Source of the DNA: Oceanimonas aquatica
Lineage (GTDB): Bacteria > Pseudomonadota > Gammaproteobacteria > Enterobacterales > Aeromonadaceae
Direction: 5' to 3'
DNA length: 64,000 nucleotides
Assembly (NCBI RefSeq): GCF_030732065.1
Contig: NZ_JAVBHX010000001.1
Coordinates: 186,001-250,000 of the forward strand
Both the position numbers and the translations under genes were made by a program. Below are positions 17,573 through 25,399 of this stretch, piece by piece. Under the pieces are notes generated by a model. It was not told the DNA's origin and did no database searches. It saw only the letters and a list, made by a program, of their open reading frames with translations. Position 1 is the first letter of the stretch. Each line of letters begins with the position of its first letter.

Positions 17573-19207
17573 GTGCCGGGCTCGGTGATCCCGGATTATA
17601 TAGCCGGCGAGTCGGTATACAGCTGGGTAGCGCAGTATTTTGTGCAGTCGGCATACTGTGATAGAAACCGCTTTTGTACCCAGCTGTTTCGAAAGCCTTA
17701 TATTCGGCTCCACCCGACATTACCGGCTCATATTGAAGCAGTTGCACGGGCAGCGGGCCAGGAGCCGCAATACTTGCTCCACATGGGAACGGCTTTTCCA
17801 CTGTATGCCTTTGCACTGAGGAATAAGAATAAGGTGCAGTCGCTGGCAGCTGCCATGCTGGGAAAGGGGTGGGGCATGATGGCTCTGTCTGGGCAAGCGG
17901 CCAGCAAACTGACGTTGGGGGGCTGTCTGCTGAAATTCTGTCCGGCATGCCTGTTGGAGGACGAGGAGAAGTTTGGTGTAGGCTACTGGCATACGGCACA
18001 TCAGTTTTGTGGTGTCACCGCCTGTGCCGAGCATCGCCTGAAGTTGCAATCGATTGCTGCTAGTACAGGTGGTATCGACAGGCAGTATCTTCTGCCGGAC
18101 TCCAGTATGCTCTGCGAGCAGCCAGTCCCATCTGAACAAGAAATCTATTTGTCATCCTTCATTATCGCGCTGTACCGATACCTGTGCAGCCAATCGCCGA
18201 TAATTGTCCCTTCGGAGTACTACCGGCTACTGCTGGCACAGCAGGGCTATCTGACCCGGCATGGCAATATCCGGAGCCGGAAGCTTTGGCATGACTTGGA
18301 TGAGTTCTGGGTAGATTTATTCAGCGGCCCTACACCGCCGCTACCCATAGAGCTCGCCAGCTATCGATATGTGCCAGGTCTGGTGCACTATAACAACCGG
18401 AGCAGCCATTATTTGAAGCATGTCATGCTGATGGCGTTTTTGAGCCGCAGCCCCCAGGCGTTCTTTTCTGCTGACAATCAGTCACCACCTCATGTGTCTC
18501 GGTCTTTTCTGGAGACAGGGTGGCCGACCGAGCAAACAGTACTGGGGTTGCTGCGAGAGCATACCTCCATGCGGAAGATATCCATCATGACGGGACTCAG
18601 CGTCGGTTGTATCAAGCAGCTTGCAAACCGACATCACCTGCCTGTCGGGCACCGATCCAAGTTCATCACCCCAGAGATGGAGCGGTCAATCTGGCGTCAG
18701 GCCTTAATGGGGTTCAAGCGAGAACACATTGCCCGCCATCATTCCGTATCCGTTGGTACGGTCGAAGCGAACATCCAAAGTCATCAGGGGCTTTCAGCAT
18801 GGAGGAGGCACCTTGTGATGGTCAGGAGAAAGCGTGAACATCGAGCCACCCTGATGACATATCTTGCTCATCATGCGAGGGGCAGTCGTAACAACATCAA
18901 GCAGGAGTGCGGTGCTGCTTTCTATTGGCTGTACAGGCATGACCGCGAATGGCTGTATCTACAGCTGCCAGATTCCCAGAAGACCTGCTACCACCCCAGT
19001 GTTGACTGGGCACAGCGTGATCAGGCGCTTGCTGTCCAACTTGGACAGATGGAAGTGCAGGCGAAATCGCTATCCGAGTTAGACCGCAGCCTTGGCGGGC
19101 GTGGCTGGTTAATAAAATACAAAGATAAGCTGCCCATCAGCCATGCGCTCGCAGAACGACTGTTAGCCGAATATGCAAAAAAAGAAAACCTTAACATCCC
19201 TTCCTGA
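17573..19207 (+). CDS. tnsD: TnsD-like (long TniQ) protein, probable gcvP-site selector
   Basis: At 544 aa, this is similar in length to Tn7 TnsD (508). I chose the GTG start 7 nt after GAGGGAT; a TTG 15 nt upstream is possible. The N-terminal IPDYIAGESVYSWVAQYF is TniQ-like. Zinc ligands appear in KFCPACLLEDE and HQFCGVTACAEH. The long C-terminal half (about 300-544) has helix-turn-helix-like stretches (TSMRKISIMTGLSVGCIKQL, MGFKREHIARHHSVSVGTVEANI) suited to sequence-specific DNA binding. Position and length make it the likely reader of the gcvP 3' end. Confidence 0.9.
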   Translation: MPGSVIPDYIAGESVYSWVAQYFVQSAYCDRNRFCTQLFRKPYIRLHPTLPAHIEAVARAAGQEPQYLLHMGTAFPLYAFALRNKNKVQSLAAAMLGKGWGMMALSGQAASKLTLGGCLLKFCPACLLEDEEKFGVGYWHTAHQFCGVTACAEHRLKLQSIAASTGGIDRQYLLPDSSMLCEQPVPSEQEIYLSSFIIALYRYLCSQSPIIVPSEYYRLLLAQQGYLTRHGNIRSRKLWHDLDEFWVDLFSGPTPPLPIELASYRYVPGLVHYNNRSSHYLKHVMLMAFLSRSPQAFFSADNQSPPHVSRSFLETGWPTEQTVLGLLREHTSMRKISIMTGLSVGCIKQLANRHHLPVGHRSKFITPEMERSIWRQALMGFKREHIARHHSVSVGTVEANIQSHQGLSAWRRHLVMVRRKREHRATLMTYLAHHARGSRNNIKQECGAAFYWLYRHDREWLYLQLPDSQKTCYHPSVDWAQRDQALAVQLGQMEVQAKSLSELDRSLGGRGWLIKYKDKLPISHALAERLLAEYAKKENLNIPS

Positions 19208-19358
19208 AGTGCCGCCCGAGCTGGGCACAGAAAATCACATATCCCTTTGAACACCCATATCGTGCATTGTGAATTCGGCTGAGGAACCTCGCAGGTCGTC
19301 TACAACGATAAGAGGGTCGCTCGGTCGCGACCAGTTGATTTGGAGCAGGTTGATCCTG

Positions 19359-19482
19359 GTTTCCAACTTTAATGTCCTGTTTGCTCATTGAGCGGGCAGT
19401 GGCCAGCTGTTGGTTTCCAACTTGGATGAAATATTTGAGTTTGGTAAATTATTGAATTTTATGGCTCTCCAGTTTCCAACTT
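19359..19482 (-). promoter_or_regulatory. Three widely spaced TnsB-type binding repeats, distal end
   Basis: GTTTCCAACTT, the complement of the left-end repeat, occurs at 19359-19369, 19413-19423 and 19472-19482, spaced 54 and 59 nt. Wide spacing resembles the left end of Tn7. The 150 nt between tnsD and the first site hold no gene. Confidence 0.8.
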
Positions 19483-19497
19483 AAATGGTCGTGATCA
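19472..19497 (-). repeat. Terminal inverted repeat, distal end
   Basis: Exact reverse complement of 4424-4449 over all 26 bases. Confidence 0.93.
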
Positions 19498-19502
19498 AGC
19501 TG
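19498..19502. repeat. Target site duplication AGCTG, distal side
   Basis: Matches 4419-4423 and directly abuts the right terminal repeat. Confidence 0.92.
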
Positions 19503-19524
19503 ACGCCAGTCAGGTGAGATAGTC

Positions 19525-19552
19525 AAAGCCCCGCTGAAAAGCGGGGCTTTTT
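19525..19552 (+). terminator. Displaced native gcvP terminator
   Basis: A 10-bp perfect stem AAAGCCCCGC / GCGGGGCTTT with loop TGAAAA is followed by a T run. In the reconstructed empty site it lies 32 nt after the gcvP stop with no other gene to serve. Confidence 0.85.
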
Positions 19553-19682
19553 GCTTTGTGTGTTTGTTCTCGCTCCCACGCAGAGCACCGGCCACCCAAC
19601 CCCATGCAATTTTGCAGGAATCAACGATACTTAGGTCGCTTGATGCATCCCGAAATGTTCCAACAATCGAAAGAGGTGAAAC

Positions 19683-20096
19683 ATGCCATTGCCAGACTGG
19701 ATCGTGGTTGCCGATGCTGCCAAGGCCGTTGTGTATAAGCAGGACTGGGTTGAAAACGTGGGTGAGGAGATCATGGACCTGGCCCATCCACAAGCGCGCC
19801 TCAAAACGAGTGATCTTATCTCCGATGCTCAGACCATACCTGAGAAGAGCGATCCCTGTCATACCGAGAACCAGCGTTTTGCCCGCGACATTATCGACAG
19901 GGTGCGACATGCGCTGGATCATAATGAGATTGGCGGCTTTTATCTGGCGGCACCGCCCCAGTTTCTGGGCCTGCTGCGCGAGGCCATGGACGATCGGCTG
20001 CGCAAGGCGCTGCAAAAGGATCTCGACAAAAACCTGAGCGGCGTTTCCCACAGCGAGGTGCTCGCTGCCTTTAAAAACAACGGCAAAAAAGTCTGA
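19683..20096 (+). CDS. Host attachment family protein
   Basis: This 137-aa protein begins MPLPDWIVVADAAKAVVY, the opening typical of the family annotated as required for attachment to host cells. It ends in HSEVLAAFKNNGKKV. It keeps an LAAPPQFLGLLREAM stretch common to release-factor-1-like folds. AGAGGTG precedes the ATG. The molecular role is not established; the annotation rests on the family name only. Confidence 0.75.
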   Translation: MPLPDWIVVADAAKAVVYKQDWVENVGEEIMDLAHPQARLKTSDLISDAQTIPEKSDPCHTENQRFARDIIDRVRHALDHNEIGGFYLAAPPQFLGLLREAMDDRLRKALQKDLDKNLSGVSHSEVLAAFKNNGKKV

Positions 20097-20162
20097 TATC
20101 CCCCCGGTCGGCGCTCTCTCGGCTGCCGGCCAAACCATCACATATCGGCCTGGCTGAGATGA

Positions 20163-20192
20163 TAAAAAGCCCCGCTTAACAGATGGGCTTTT
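20163..20192 (-). terminator. Terminator for the dicarboxylate symporter gene
   Basis: AAAAGCCC and GGGCTTTT arms flank a 12-nt loop. Read on the minus strand it lies downstream of the symporter gene stop and ends in a T run. Read on the plus strand it could also serve the attachment-family gene. Confidence 0.7.
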
Positions 20193-20232
20193 GAGTTATG
20201 AACTGGCCGGTGGTGTTTTCATGAGGTCAAGG

Positions 20233-21495
20233 TTACACCGCCTTTTTGTAGTAGATGTCCTTGTCCAGTTCGCCTTCGCTGTTTGCAATCAGCACAGAGA
20301 CGGCCGCATCACCGGTCACATTAATGGTGGTTCGGGCCATGTCCAGGATCCGGTCGATACCGGCTACCAGAGCGATGCCTTCAAGGGGCAGGCCAACGGA
20401 ACTCAGCACCAGAGACAGCACGATCAGGCCACCACCGGGCACAGATGCAGTGCCAATAGAAGCCAGAATGGCCGTCAACAGGATCATGCCGTATTCCGCC
20501 ATGCCCAGGTCAATGCCATAAGCCTGAGCAATGAACACGGCGGTTAACGCCTGGTACAGCGCGGTTCCATCAAGGTTGATGGTAGTGCCCACGGGCAGCA
20601 CGAAGCTGGACACATCCTTGGAAACGCCCAGATTGTCGCGGGCACAGGCCATGGTAACGGGCAGGGTGCCGGCAGCGGTGGTGGTACTGAAGGCAACCAG
20701 CTGGGCTTCAAAAATACCCTTGAAAAAACGAATGGGGTTAAGACGGGTCAGTAATACCAGGCCACCCCCCAGAGTGAAAATGGCGTGAATAATACAACCG
20801 ATATAAACGCCGGCAATCACCTTGACCAGAGGTAGCAGCACATCCAGACCGTACTGACCGGTGGTGGTGGCAATCAGGGCAAAGACACCAAAGGGAGCGA
20901 AGGCAATCACCAGATCGGTCAGCTTGTACATGACGTCGGCAAAGGCATCAAATACCTTTCTGACGGGATCGGACTTCTCGCCGACCAGATTAATGGCAAT
21001 ACCAAGGAAGATGGCGAACAGAATGATCTGCAGCACATTACCATCGGCAAATGACGCAAAGGGATTGGTAGGAATAATGCCCAGCAGGGTATCAACTATG
21101 CTGGGCGCTTCCTTGATATCCATGTTGGCGGCACTGCCCAGATCCATGCCCTGACCTGGTTTTAGCCAGATGGCCACCATCAGACCGATAGGAATGGCAA
21201 TGGCGGTGGTGACGATATAGGCAAAAAAGGTTTTGATGCCTATTCGTCCCATGCGGGTGACATCCTTGATAGCAGTGACGCCGCAGACCAGAGAAATGAA
21301 AATCAGGGGAACCACCAGCATCTTGATGGCGGAAATAAAGGCTTTGCCAATGGGGAGCAGAACGGTGGCGCTTTCACCAAAGGTGAAGCCGGTAACGGCA
21401 CCCAGTACCAGGCCGATTAATACTTTTTGCCATACTTGCAGCCGTTTCCACAGGGAAGCGGGCTTTGAAGGGGCATGAGCGACAGATGTGTTCAT
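20233..21495 (-). CDS. Sodium/proton:dicarboxylate (glutamate/aspartate) symporter
   Basis: This 420-aa inner-membrane transporter of the DAACS/SDF family is related to GltP. It has about eight membrane helices from residue 21 on, and conserved re-entrant and substrate motifs STTTAAGTLPVT and LPVGTTINLDGTALYQ. Substrate is probably an acidic amino acid or C4-dicarboxylate. A structured leader ending in a terminator-like hairpin lies directly upstream (21524-21665), suggesting RNA-level control. Confidence 0.92.
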   Translation of the reverse strand: MNTSVAHAPSKPASLWKRLQVWQKVLIGLVLGAVTGFTFGESATVLLPIGKAFISAIKMLVVPLIFISLVCGVTAIKDVTRMGRIGIKTFFAYIVTTAIAIPIGLMVAIWLKPGQGMDLGSAANMDIKEAPSIVDTLLGIIPTNPFASFADGNVLQIILFAIFLGIAINLVGEKSDPVRKVFDAFADVMYKLTDLVIAFAPFGVFALIATTTGQYGLDVLLPLVKVIAGVYIGCIIHAIFTLGGGLVLLTRLNPIRFFKGIFEAQLVAFSTTTAAGTLPVTMACARDNLGVSKDVSSFVLPVGTTINLDGTALYQALTAVFIAQAYGIDLGMAEYGMILLTAILASIGTASVPGGGLIVLSLVLSSVGLPLEGIALVAGIDRILDMARTTINVTGDAAVSVLIANSEGELDKDIYYKKAV

Positions 21496-21523
21496 GGAAA
21501 GTCCTTTATATGTTCAGTCCGTA

Positions 21524-21665
21524 ACAAAAAGGCCGGCTCCGCATGCCATAGGGGGCGATGGCAGTAAGGCCTTTATCCTGACAAGGTTACTTGGGTGCAG
21601 GCCTGGCATCGTGAAAACCCGGTACTGCATGTAAGCTCCATGCCGCAGGACATCAGGGTTTTCCG
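21524..21665 (-). promoter_or_regulatory. Structured 5' leader with terminator-like hairpin upstream of the symporter gene
   Basis: Read on the minus strand, a stem GAAAACCC / GGGTTTTC (21656-21663 with 21613-21620) encloses a GCATG / CATGC hairpin. Downstream, AAAGGCC / GGCCTTT (21568-21574 with 21528-21534) encloses TGCCAT / ATGGCA and ends in Ts, about 25 nt before the start codon. An aptamer-like domain followed by a terminator next to the gene is riboswitch or attenuator architecture. I could not match it to a known class. The rest of 21666-21930 shows nothing I can support. Confidence 0.5.
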
Positions 21666-21930
21666 TATGAGAGATACGTAACCATAAACATGAAATCGGC
21701 GAAACACTCCGGTTTCATTTGTTATACAAACAAGCAACATGAGCATGCTAAACAATGAAGGTTGAGGGAGGTAATGCTATGTCAGCATGGCAGGTGTTAC
21801 TTTTCAGCATGGGGGATGTTCTGTATTCAGGGCTGCATGACCCTGTTTAGGGCCCGGCGCTTCAGTGAGAGCCGAGCCCATATACAGAGCCAATTGAGCT
21901 CGACAATGGCTCAGCCCTGGTGTATTCGCT

Positions 21931-22503
21931 TTATTGCTTATCCAGGCTCAGCACAAAGTTCACCGGCACGGCGCGGGTGATGGAAGGCAGACCGGCCAGC
22001 TCCTGCAGCTTGTTAATGCCGGCGGTGAGGGCAAAGTCTTCCTGATGCACGATCACCGGGTCCCAGCTTGAGACCACCAGGTTGCCATCGGCCTTGTGGC
22101 TGACCAGCACGGTGACCGGCATGGTTTTTTCCTGGCCGTGCAGGCTGAGGGTGGCGTCTGTGGTCATCACCTTGTCTTCGCCGCCGGTAAGCGCATTAAG
22201 CTCGCCGGACAGATCGGCGCTCAGGGTCAGGGTGGGAAACTGGCCGGTTTCAAACAGGAACTCGCCAAAGCGCTCGTTACGGATGGGAATGCCGGTTTCC
22301 ACGCTGGCCAGATCCACGGTCAGTTCAAACTGGCCGGCATCACTCAGCCCGCCCGACAGCCGCTGAAAATAATTGGGCTCGCCCACGGTTTCTTTTTTCA
22401 CGGTGACAAAACTGACACGGCTTAAGTCGTCGTTCAGTTGCCAGTCGGCCAGGACCGAGGTACTGGTAAGGCACAGGGAAGCTAGCAGGACTTTTTTCAG
22501 CAT
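21931..22503 (-). CDS. YceI-family periplasmic protein
   Basis: This 190-aa protein has a clear signal peptide (MLKKVLLASLCLTSTSVLA) and a YceI lipocalin-like beta-barrel. Family features include SRVSFVTVKK at the start, IRNERFGEFLFETGQFPTL and DATLSLHGQEKTMPV. YceI proteins bind isoprenoid-like lipids in the periplasm. The start is set by AGGAGAAC upstream; a longer open frame 5' of it lacks a signal peptide. Confidence 0.88.
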   Translation of the reverse strand: MLKKVLLASLCLTSTSVLADWQLNDDLSRVSFVTVKKETVGEPNYFQRLSGGLSDAGQFELTVDLASVETGIPIRNERFGEFLFETGQFPTLTLSADLSGELNALTGGEDKVMTTDATLSLHGQEKTMPVTVLVSHKADGNLVVSSWDPVIVHQEDFALTAGINKLQELAGLPSITRAVPVNFVLSLDKQ

Positions 22504-22721
22504 GGTGTTCTCCTTTGAACGGTGAGGCTGAAACGAGTATAGGGCAGGGAGGCACAAGAGAAAGCCATGGTGGCCAGCCGGAGTGGTGGCTGCGACGGTC
22601 TCGATCGCATCCTTCACATAAATGCGTGTTTCGGCTGGCGAAGGACCACGGCAGGCCATATGGTGTATGGGGAGTGTGTGGTTTTCATTCGGTTTTGGCT
22701 GAAATAAAACAAGGAGGCACC

Positions 22722-23036
22722 ATGGCCGGTAAATACGAAGCGGAACGCGCCGCGCTGATGAGCGACGTAAAACAGTTGCTGAAGGACGCTGAGGCGCTGT
22801 ACGAGGCGGCGGCAGACGACGGCACCAAGGAGGGCAAGGCACTCAAGGAAAAACTCAAGGCCCAGCTTGACCGGGCCCAGCAGCAATATACCGACATGGA
22901 AGACTCGGTTATAGAGCGCACGCGTCAGGCGGCCCATCAGACCAACGATCTGGTGCACAACAAGCCGTATCATGCCATGGGCATAGCGGCGCTGGTGGGG
23001 CTGCTGCTGGGTGCCCTGCTGTGCCGGGGCCGCTAA
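22722..23036 (+). CDS. DUF883 family protein (YqjD/ElaB-like)
   Basis: This 104-aa protein has a helical, charged N-terminal region and a C-terminal membrane anchor GIAALVGLLLGALLCRGR. It is typical of the YqjD/ElaB/YgaM family of tail-anchored ribosome-associated membrane proteins in E. coli. AAGGAGG precedes the ATG. First of three genes corresponding to yqjD-yqjE-yqjK. Confidence 0.88.
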   Translation: MAGKYEAERAALMSDVKQLLKDAEALYEAAADDGTKEGKALKEKLKAQLDRAQQQYTDMEDSVIERTRQAAHQTNDLVHNKPYHAMGIAALVGLLLGALLCRGR

Positions 23037-23040
23037 CGGC

Positions 23041-23433
23041 ATGACCGGCAAAACGCCACTGAGAGATGTGCTCGACACCGTGATTGAGCTGCTGTTTGTG
23101 CGCTTTCGCATGGCGCGCATTGAGTTTATTGCCCAGAAGGAGCGCATGGTACGCCTGGGCGTGCTGGCGCTGAGTGCCGTGGCGCTGTTTTTTATGGCCT
23201 TTATCAGCCTGCTGTTTGGCCTGAGCGAGGTGTTGTCGCCGCTGGCCCGGGTGTGGGTGTTTTTCGGGCTGGCGCTGGCCTTGCTGCTGGGCATGCTGGC
23301 GGCTTGCGTGGCCATGATGCGCAATCTGGCCGGTCAGCGCCGCTTTCTGGAGCAAACGCTCAAGGACGTGCAGGAAGACGTGGCCTATCTGCGCGGCCGG
23401 CGCGACATGTCCGACTGGTCGATGAAGGACTGA
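23041..23433 (+). CDS. YqjE-like phage-holin-family membrane protein
   Basis: At 130 aa, it has two adjacent membrane helices (about 41-65 and 72-95) between charged ends. It matches the YqjE pattern next to a YqjD homologue. The start ATG lies 4 nt after the previous stop. Confidence 0.85.
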   Translation: MTGKTPLRDVLDTVIELLFVRFRMARIEFIAQKERMVRLGVLALSAVALFFMAFISLLFGLSEVLSPLARVWVFFGLALALLLGMLAACVAMMRNLAGQRRFLEQTLKDVQEDVAYLRGRRDMSDWSMKD

Positions 23434-23442
23434 GGAGCCCCA

Positions 23443-23682
23443 ATGCACAAAGACCTGCGGGAAGAGCAGCAAATGCTGCAACTGAAAGCGGAAGCCCTGC
23501 GCCTGAAGCTGCTGACCCAGCAGGCCCGGCGCCATCAGCAAACGGAGGTGGACTGGCTGGCGCTGGCCGAACAGCTGCCCAAGGTGGGACTGGCCTGGCG
23601 GCTGGCACAAGTGCCCCGGCGAGTGAGTAACAGGTTGTTGCTGGGGGCGGGACTACTGGCGCTGATCTGGTGGCGATTGTAG
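23443..23682 (+). CDS. YqjK-like small membrane protein
   Basis: At 79 aa, it has a charged, Gln-rich helical N-terminus and one C-terminal membrane helix (LLLGAGLLALIWWRL). It is called by position as third gene of the yqjD-E-K set and by general resemblance. An inverted repeat GCCCGTG/CACGGGC at 23714-23729 lies between it and the convergent dnaC-like gene. Confidence 0.7.
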   Translation: MHKDLREEQQMLQLKAEALRLKLLTQQARRHQQTEVDWLALAEQLPKVGLAWRLAQVPRRVSNRLLLGAGLLALIWWRL

Positions 23683-23764
23683 GCGCCGAGTGTTCGGAGC
23701 CGCCGATTGTCATGCCCGTGAACACGGGCATTCAAGTGCAGACCACGCCGGAGTCCGGGCTCCC

Positions 23765-24616
23765 TCAGCTGCGATAGTCACCAATATCCGGGCGGCGGCT
23801 GGGGCCGCGCAGGGCAATGTCTACAGGATGAAAGGCCTTGATGGCCTCAAAGCAGAAGTCACCCACCGCCCGGTGCAGCGACTGGGGATCGTGGTTGCTG
23901 ATGATGATAATGCTCTTCGACAGGTTGCGCCGGCGGCGCAGCAGGTGGCCCAGAAAGCTGGACTGGCTTTCCGCCAGCCGGCTGCGGTTGGCGGCCACTT
24001 CGTCGAGCACCAGTAAATCCACTTCTTCCAGGGCACGACGATACTTGTTGCGGCTTTCCTGATCTTCAATCACGCCAAAGAACAGCCGGTCCACCACCGA
24101 GGCCCACTGCTGAAAAATGACCGACTTCTGATGCTGCTGGATCAACTCATGAGCAATGGCCCCGGCCAGGGTCGACTTGCCGGTGCCGAAATCGCCAAAG
24201 ATCAGAATGCCGGTGCCGCCCTTTTTTTCCCAGTGATCAAAGGCATTAATAAAGTGATGGGCGGTTTCAATGTGGTGCGCCAGCGCCGGATCGTTCATGT
24301 CCATGTTAGCGAAGGTCCAGTCGGTGTTTAAATCCGCCTGGGCCAGCAGACGCTCGGTGCGTTGCACCTTGGCTTGTGTCTGCAACCGTTTTACATCGGC
24401 ATTGGCCTGCTGCTCATACTGCTGGCGCAGGGTGTCGTAATCGTATTGGGGCAGGTTGCCGCCGGCGCGCAGCTGTTGCAGACGCTTGAGCACGTTCTGT
24501 ACCTCCCCCCTGGCGGCGGCAGGGCTGGTGTCCTTTTGCGGGCGTTGTTGCTGCCGGCGACGCCGGGCGATCTCGGCCATGTCGGCGGCCATTTCTTCAG
24601 GTGTCTTCTTCATCAT
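23765..24616 (-). CDS. dnaC: DnaC-like helicase loader ATPase
   Basis: At 283 aa, it has an AAA+ domain: Walker A FGDFGTGKST and Walker B LLVLDEVAA, with an arginine-rich RRRRNLSK region and SNHDP sensor. It resembles DnaC, which loads DnaB helicase during replication restart. A charged N-terminal extension (about 100 residues) is longer than in E. coli DnaC (245 aa). It overlaps the end of the upstream dnaT-like gene by 20 nt, supporting a dnaT-dnaC pair. Confidence 0.85.
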   Translation of the reverse strand: MMKKTPEEMAADMAEIARRRRQQQRPQKDTSPAAARGEVQNVLKRLQQLRAGGNLPQYDYDTLRQQYEQQANADVKRLQTQAKVQRTERLLAQADLNTDWTFANMDMNDPALAHHIETAHHFINAFDHWEKKGGTGILIFGDFGTGKSTLAGAIAHELIQQHQKSVIFQQWASVVDRLFFGVIEDQESRNKYRRALEEVDLLVLDEVAANRSRLAESQSSFLGHLLRRRRNLSKSIIIISNHDPQSLHRAVGDFCFEAIKAFHPVDIALRGPSRRPDIGDYRS

Positions 24617-25313
24617 GGCTCTCCTGGTGCTCGTCGCTCAGGCGCCGGGCCTCTTCCATCATCTCCCGCGCCCGCTTGCTGGGGCCGGTCTCGGTTGTTG
24701 CCGGCGCCGGCTGCTGCTGATAACCGGTGGCGGGTGCCGGGCCGGGATCACGACGCAGGGCGCGGCGGTTTTTCAGCTGACGCACAAAGCGCAGCATCCA
24801 CTGGTGCTGGTTTTCAAATACTTCCGGCCGGCCCAGCCAGTAGGCGATAAACTCACCCAGCTCCTCGTCATCATAACGGCTGTCGAGCAGGCCGCACAGC
24901 CGCGCCAGACCGTCGAGCTGGTCATCGGGCCGCCATTCGGAATACATGGCAAACTGGCGGGCGGGCAGGGGAGTGAGCCCCTGCAGGTTTTTCAGGGCCA
25001 GCCGAAAACGGGCGCCATGGTAGTTCTGGGGGTGGGTGCGCTCCTCCAGGGCCAGCAGGCCGGCCTGCTGTAACTCGTCCACCAGGGCAGTCAGCGCCGC
25101 CGGGGTGACCCGGTAGCGGTAGTCGCCTTCTCCCTGCACCGCCAGCGCCCGGCCCAGACTCGGGTAGTCGAGGGGCTGCGTCAGCTCGCCCCGCGCCTGA
25201 TGCCTGAGGTAAAGCAGGTAAAGGCTGCGGGCGGGATGGGAAAGCCGGGGAGAGGTCAGAGCCTGGTATTCAGCGGGAGTCATGGCGCTCGGGTACTCGA
25301 ATGATGCAGACAT
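24597..25313 (-). CDS. dnaT: DnaT-like primosomal protein
   Basis: At 238 aa from the ATG giving MSASFEYPSAMTP; an alternative ATG lies 30 nt further in. The C-terminal 80 residues carry the DnaT single-strand-binding region (EWRPDDQLDGLARLCG, ELGEFIAYWLGRPEVF, MLRFVRQLKNR). The N-terminal part is winged-helix-like. Function: primosome assembly with DnaC during replication restart. Upstream open sequence to 25385 lacks a better start. Confidence 0.78.
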   Translation of the reverse strand: MSASFEYPSAMTPAEYQALTSPRLSHPARSLYLLYLRHQARGELTQPLDYPSLGRALAVQGEGDYRYRVTPAALTALVDELQQAGLLALEERTHPQNYHGARFRLALKNLQGLTPLPARQFAMYSEWRPDDQLDGLARLCGLLDSRYDDEELGEFIAYWLGRPEVFENQHQWMLRFVRQLKNRRALRRDPGPAPATGYQQQPAPATTETGPSKRAREMMEEARRLSDEHQESHDEEDT

Positions 25314-25399
25314 TATCCAATAAAGCGCCGCCGGAATACAGCCGTGGGTGAAATCGGCTAGGCTGAATTTAGGTATCATTTTCATTCACGGATTACGTC

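Larger units (their letters stand above)
4424..19497. mobile_element. Complete Tn7-like transposon (15,074 bp) at the gcvP 3' end
   Basis: Both termini carry a perfect 26-bp inverted repeat beginning TGATCACGACC and ending GTTGGAAAC. They are flanked by AGCTG duplications and contain three repeats of AAGTTGGAAAC each. The interior encodes TnsA, TnsB, TnsC and two TniQ/TnsD proteins in one run, plus cargo. Removing the element and one duplication restores a gcvP stop followed 32 nt later by a strong terminator (19525-19552), confirming the boundaries. No TnsE and no CRISPR-Cas genes are present. All five transposition genes look intact, so the element may be active. Confidence 0.95.

Noticed and set aside
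19359-19482. Repeats near the transposon end considered as a CRISPR array
   Set aside because: Only three 11-bp copies with unequal spacing, inverted relative to those at the other end; they are transposase binding sites. No Cas genes are present.
21762-21980. 72-codon plus-strand frame in the symporter-yceI gap
   Set aside because: It runs into the yceI-like gene in antisense and has no domain or good start site.
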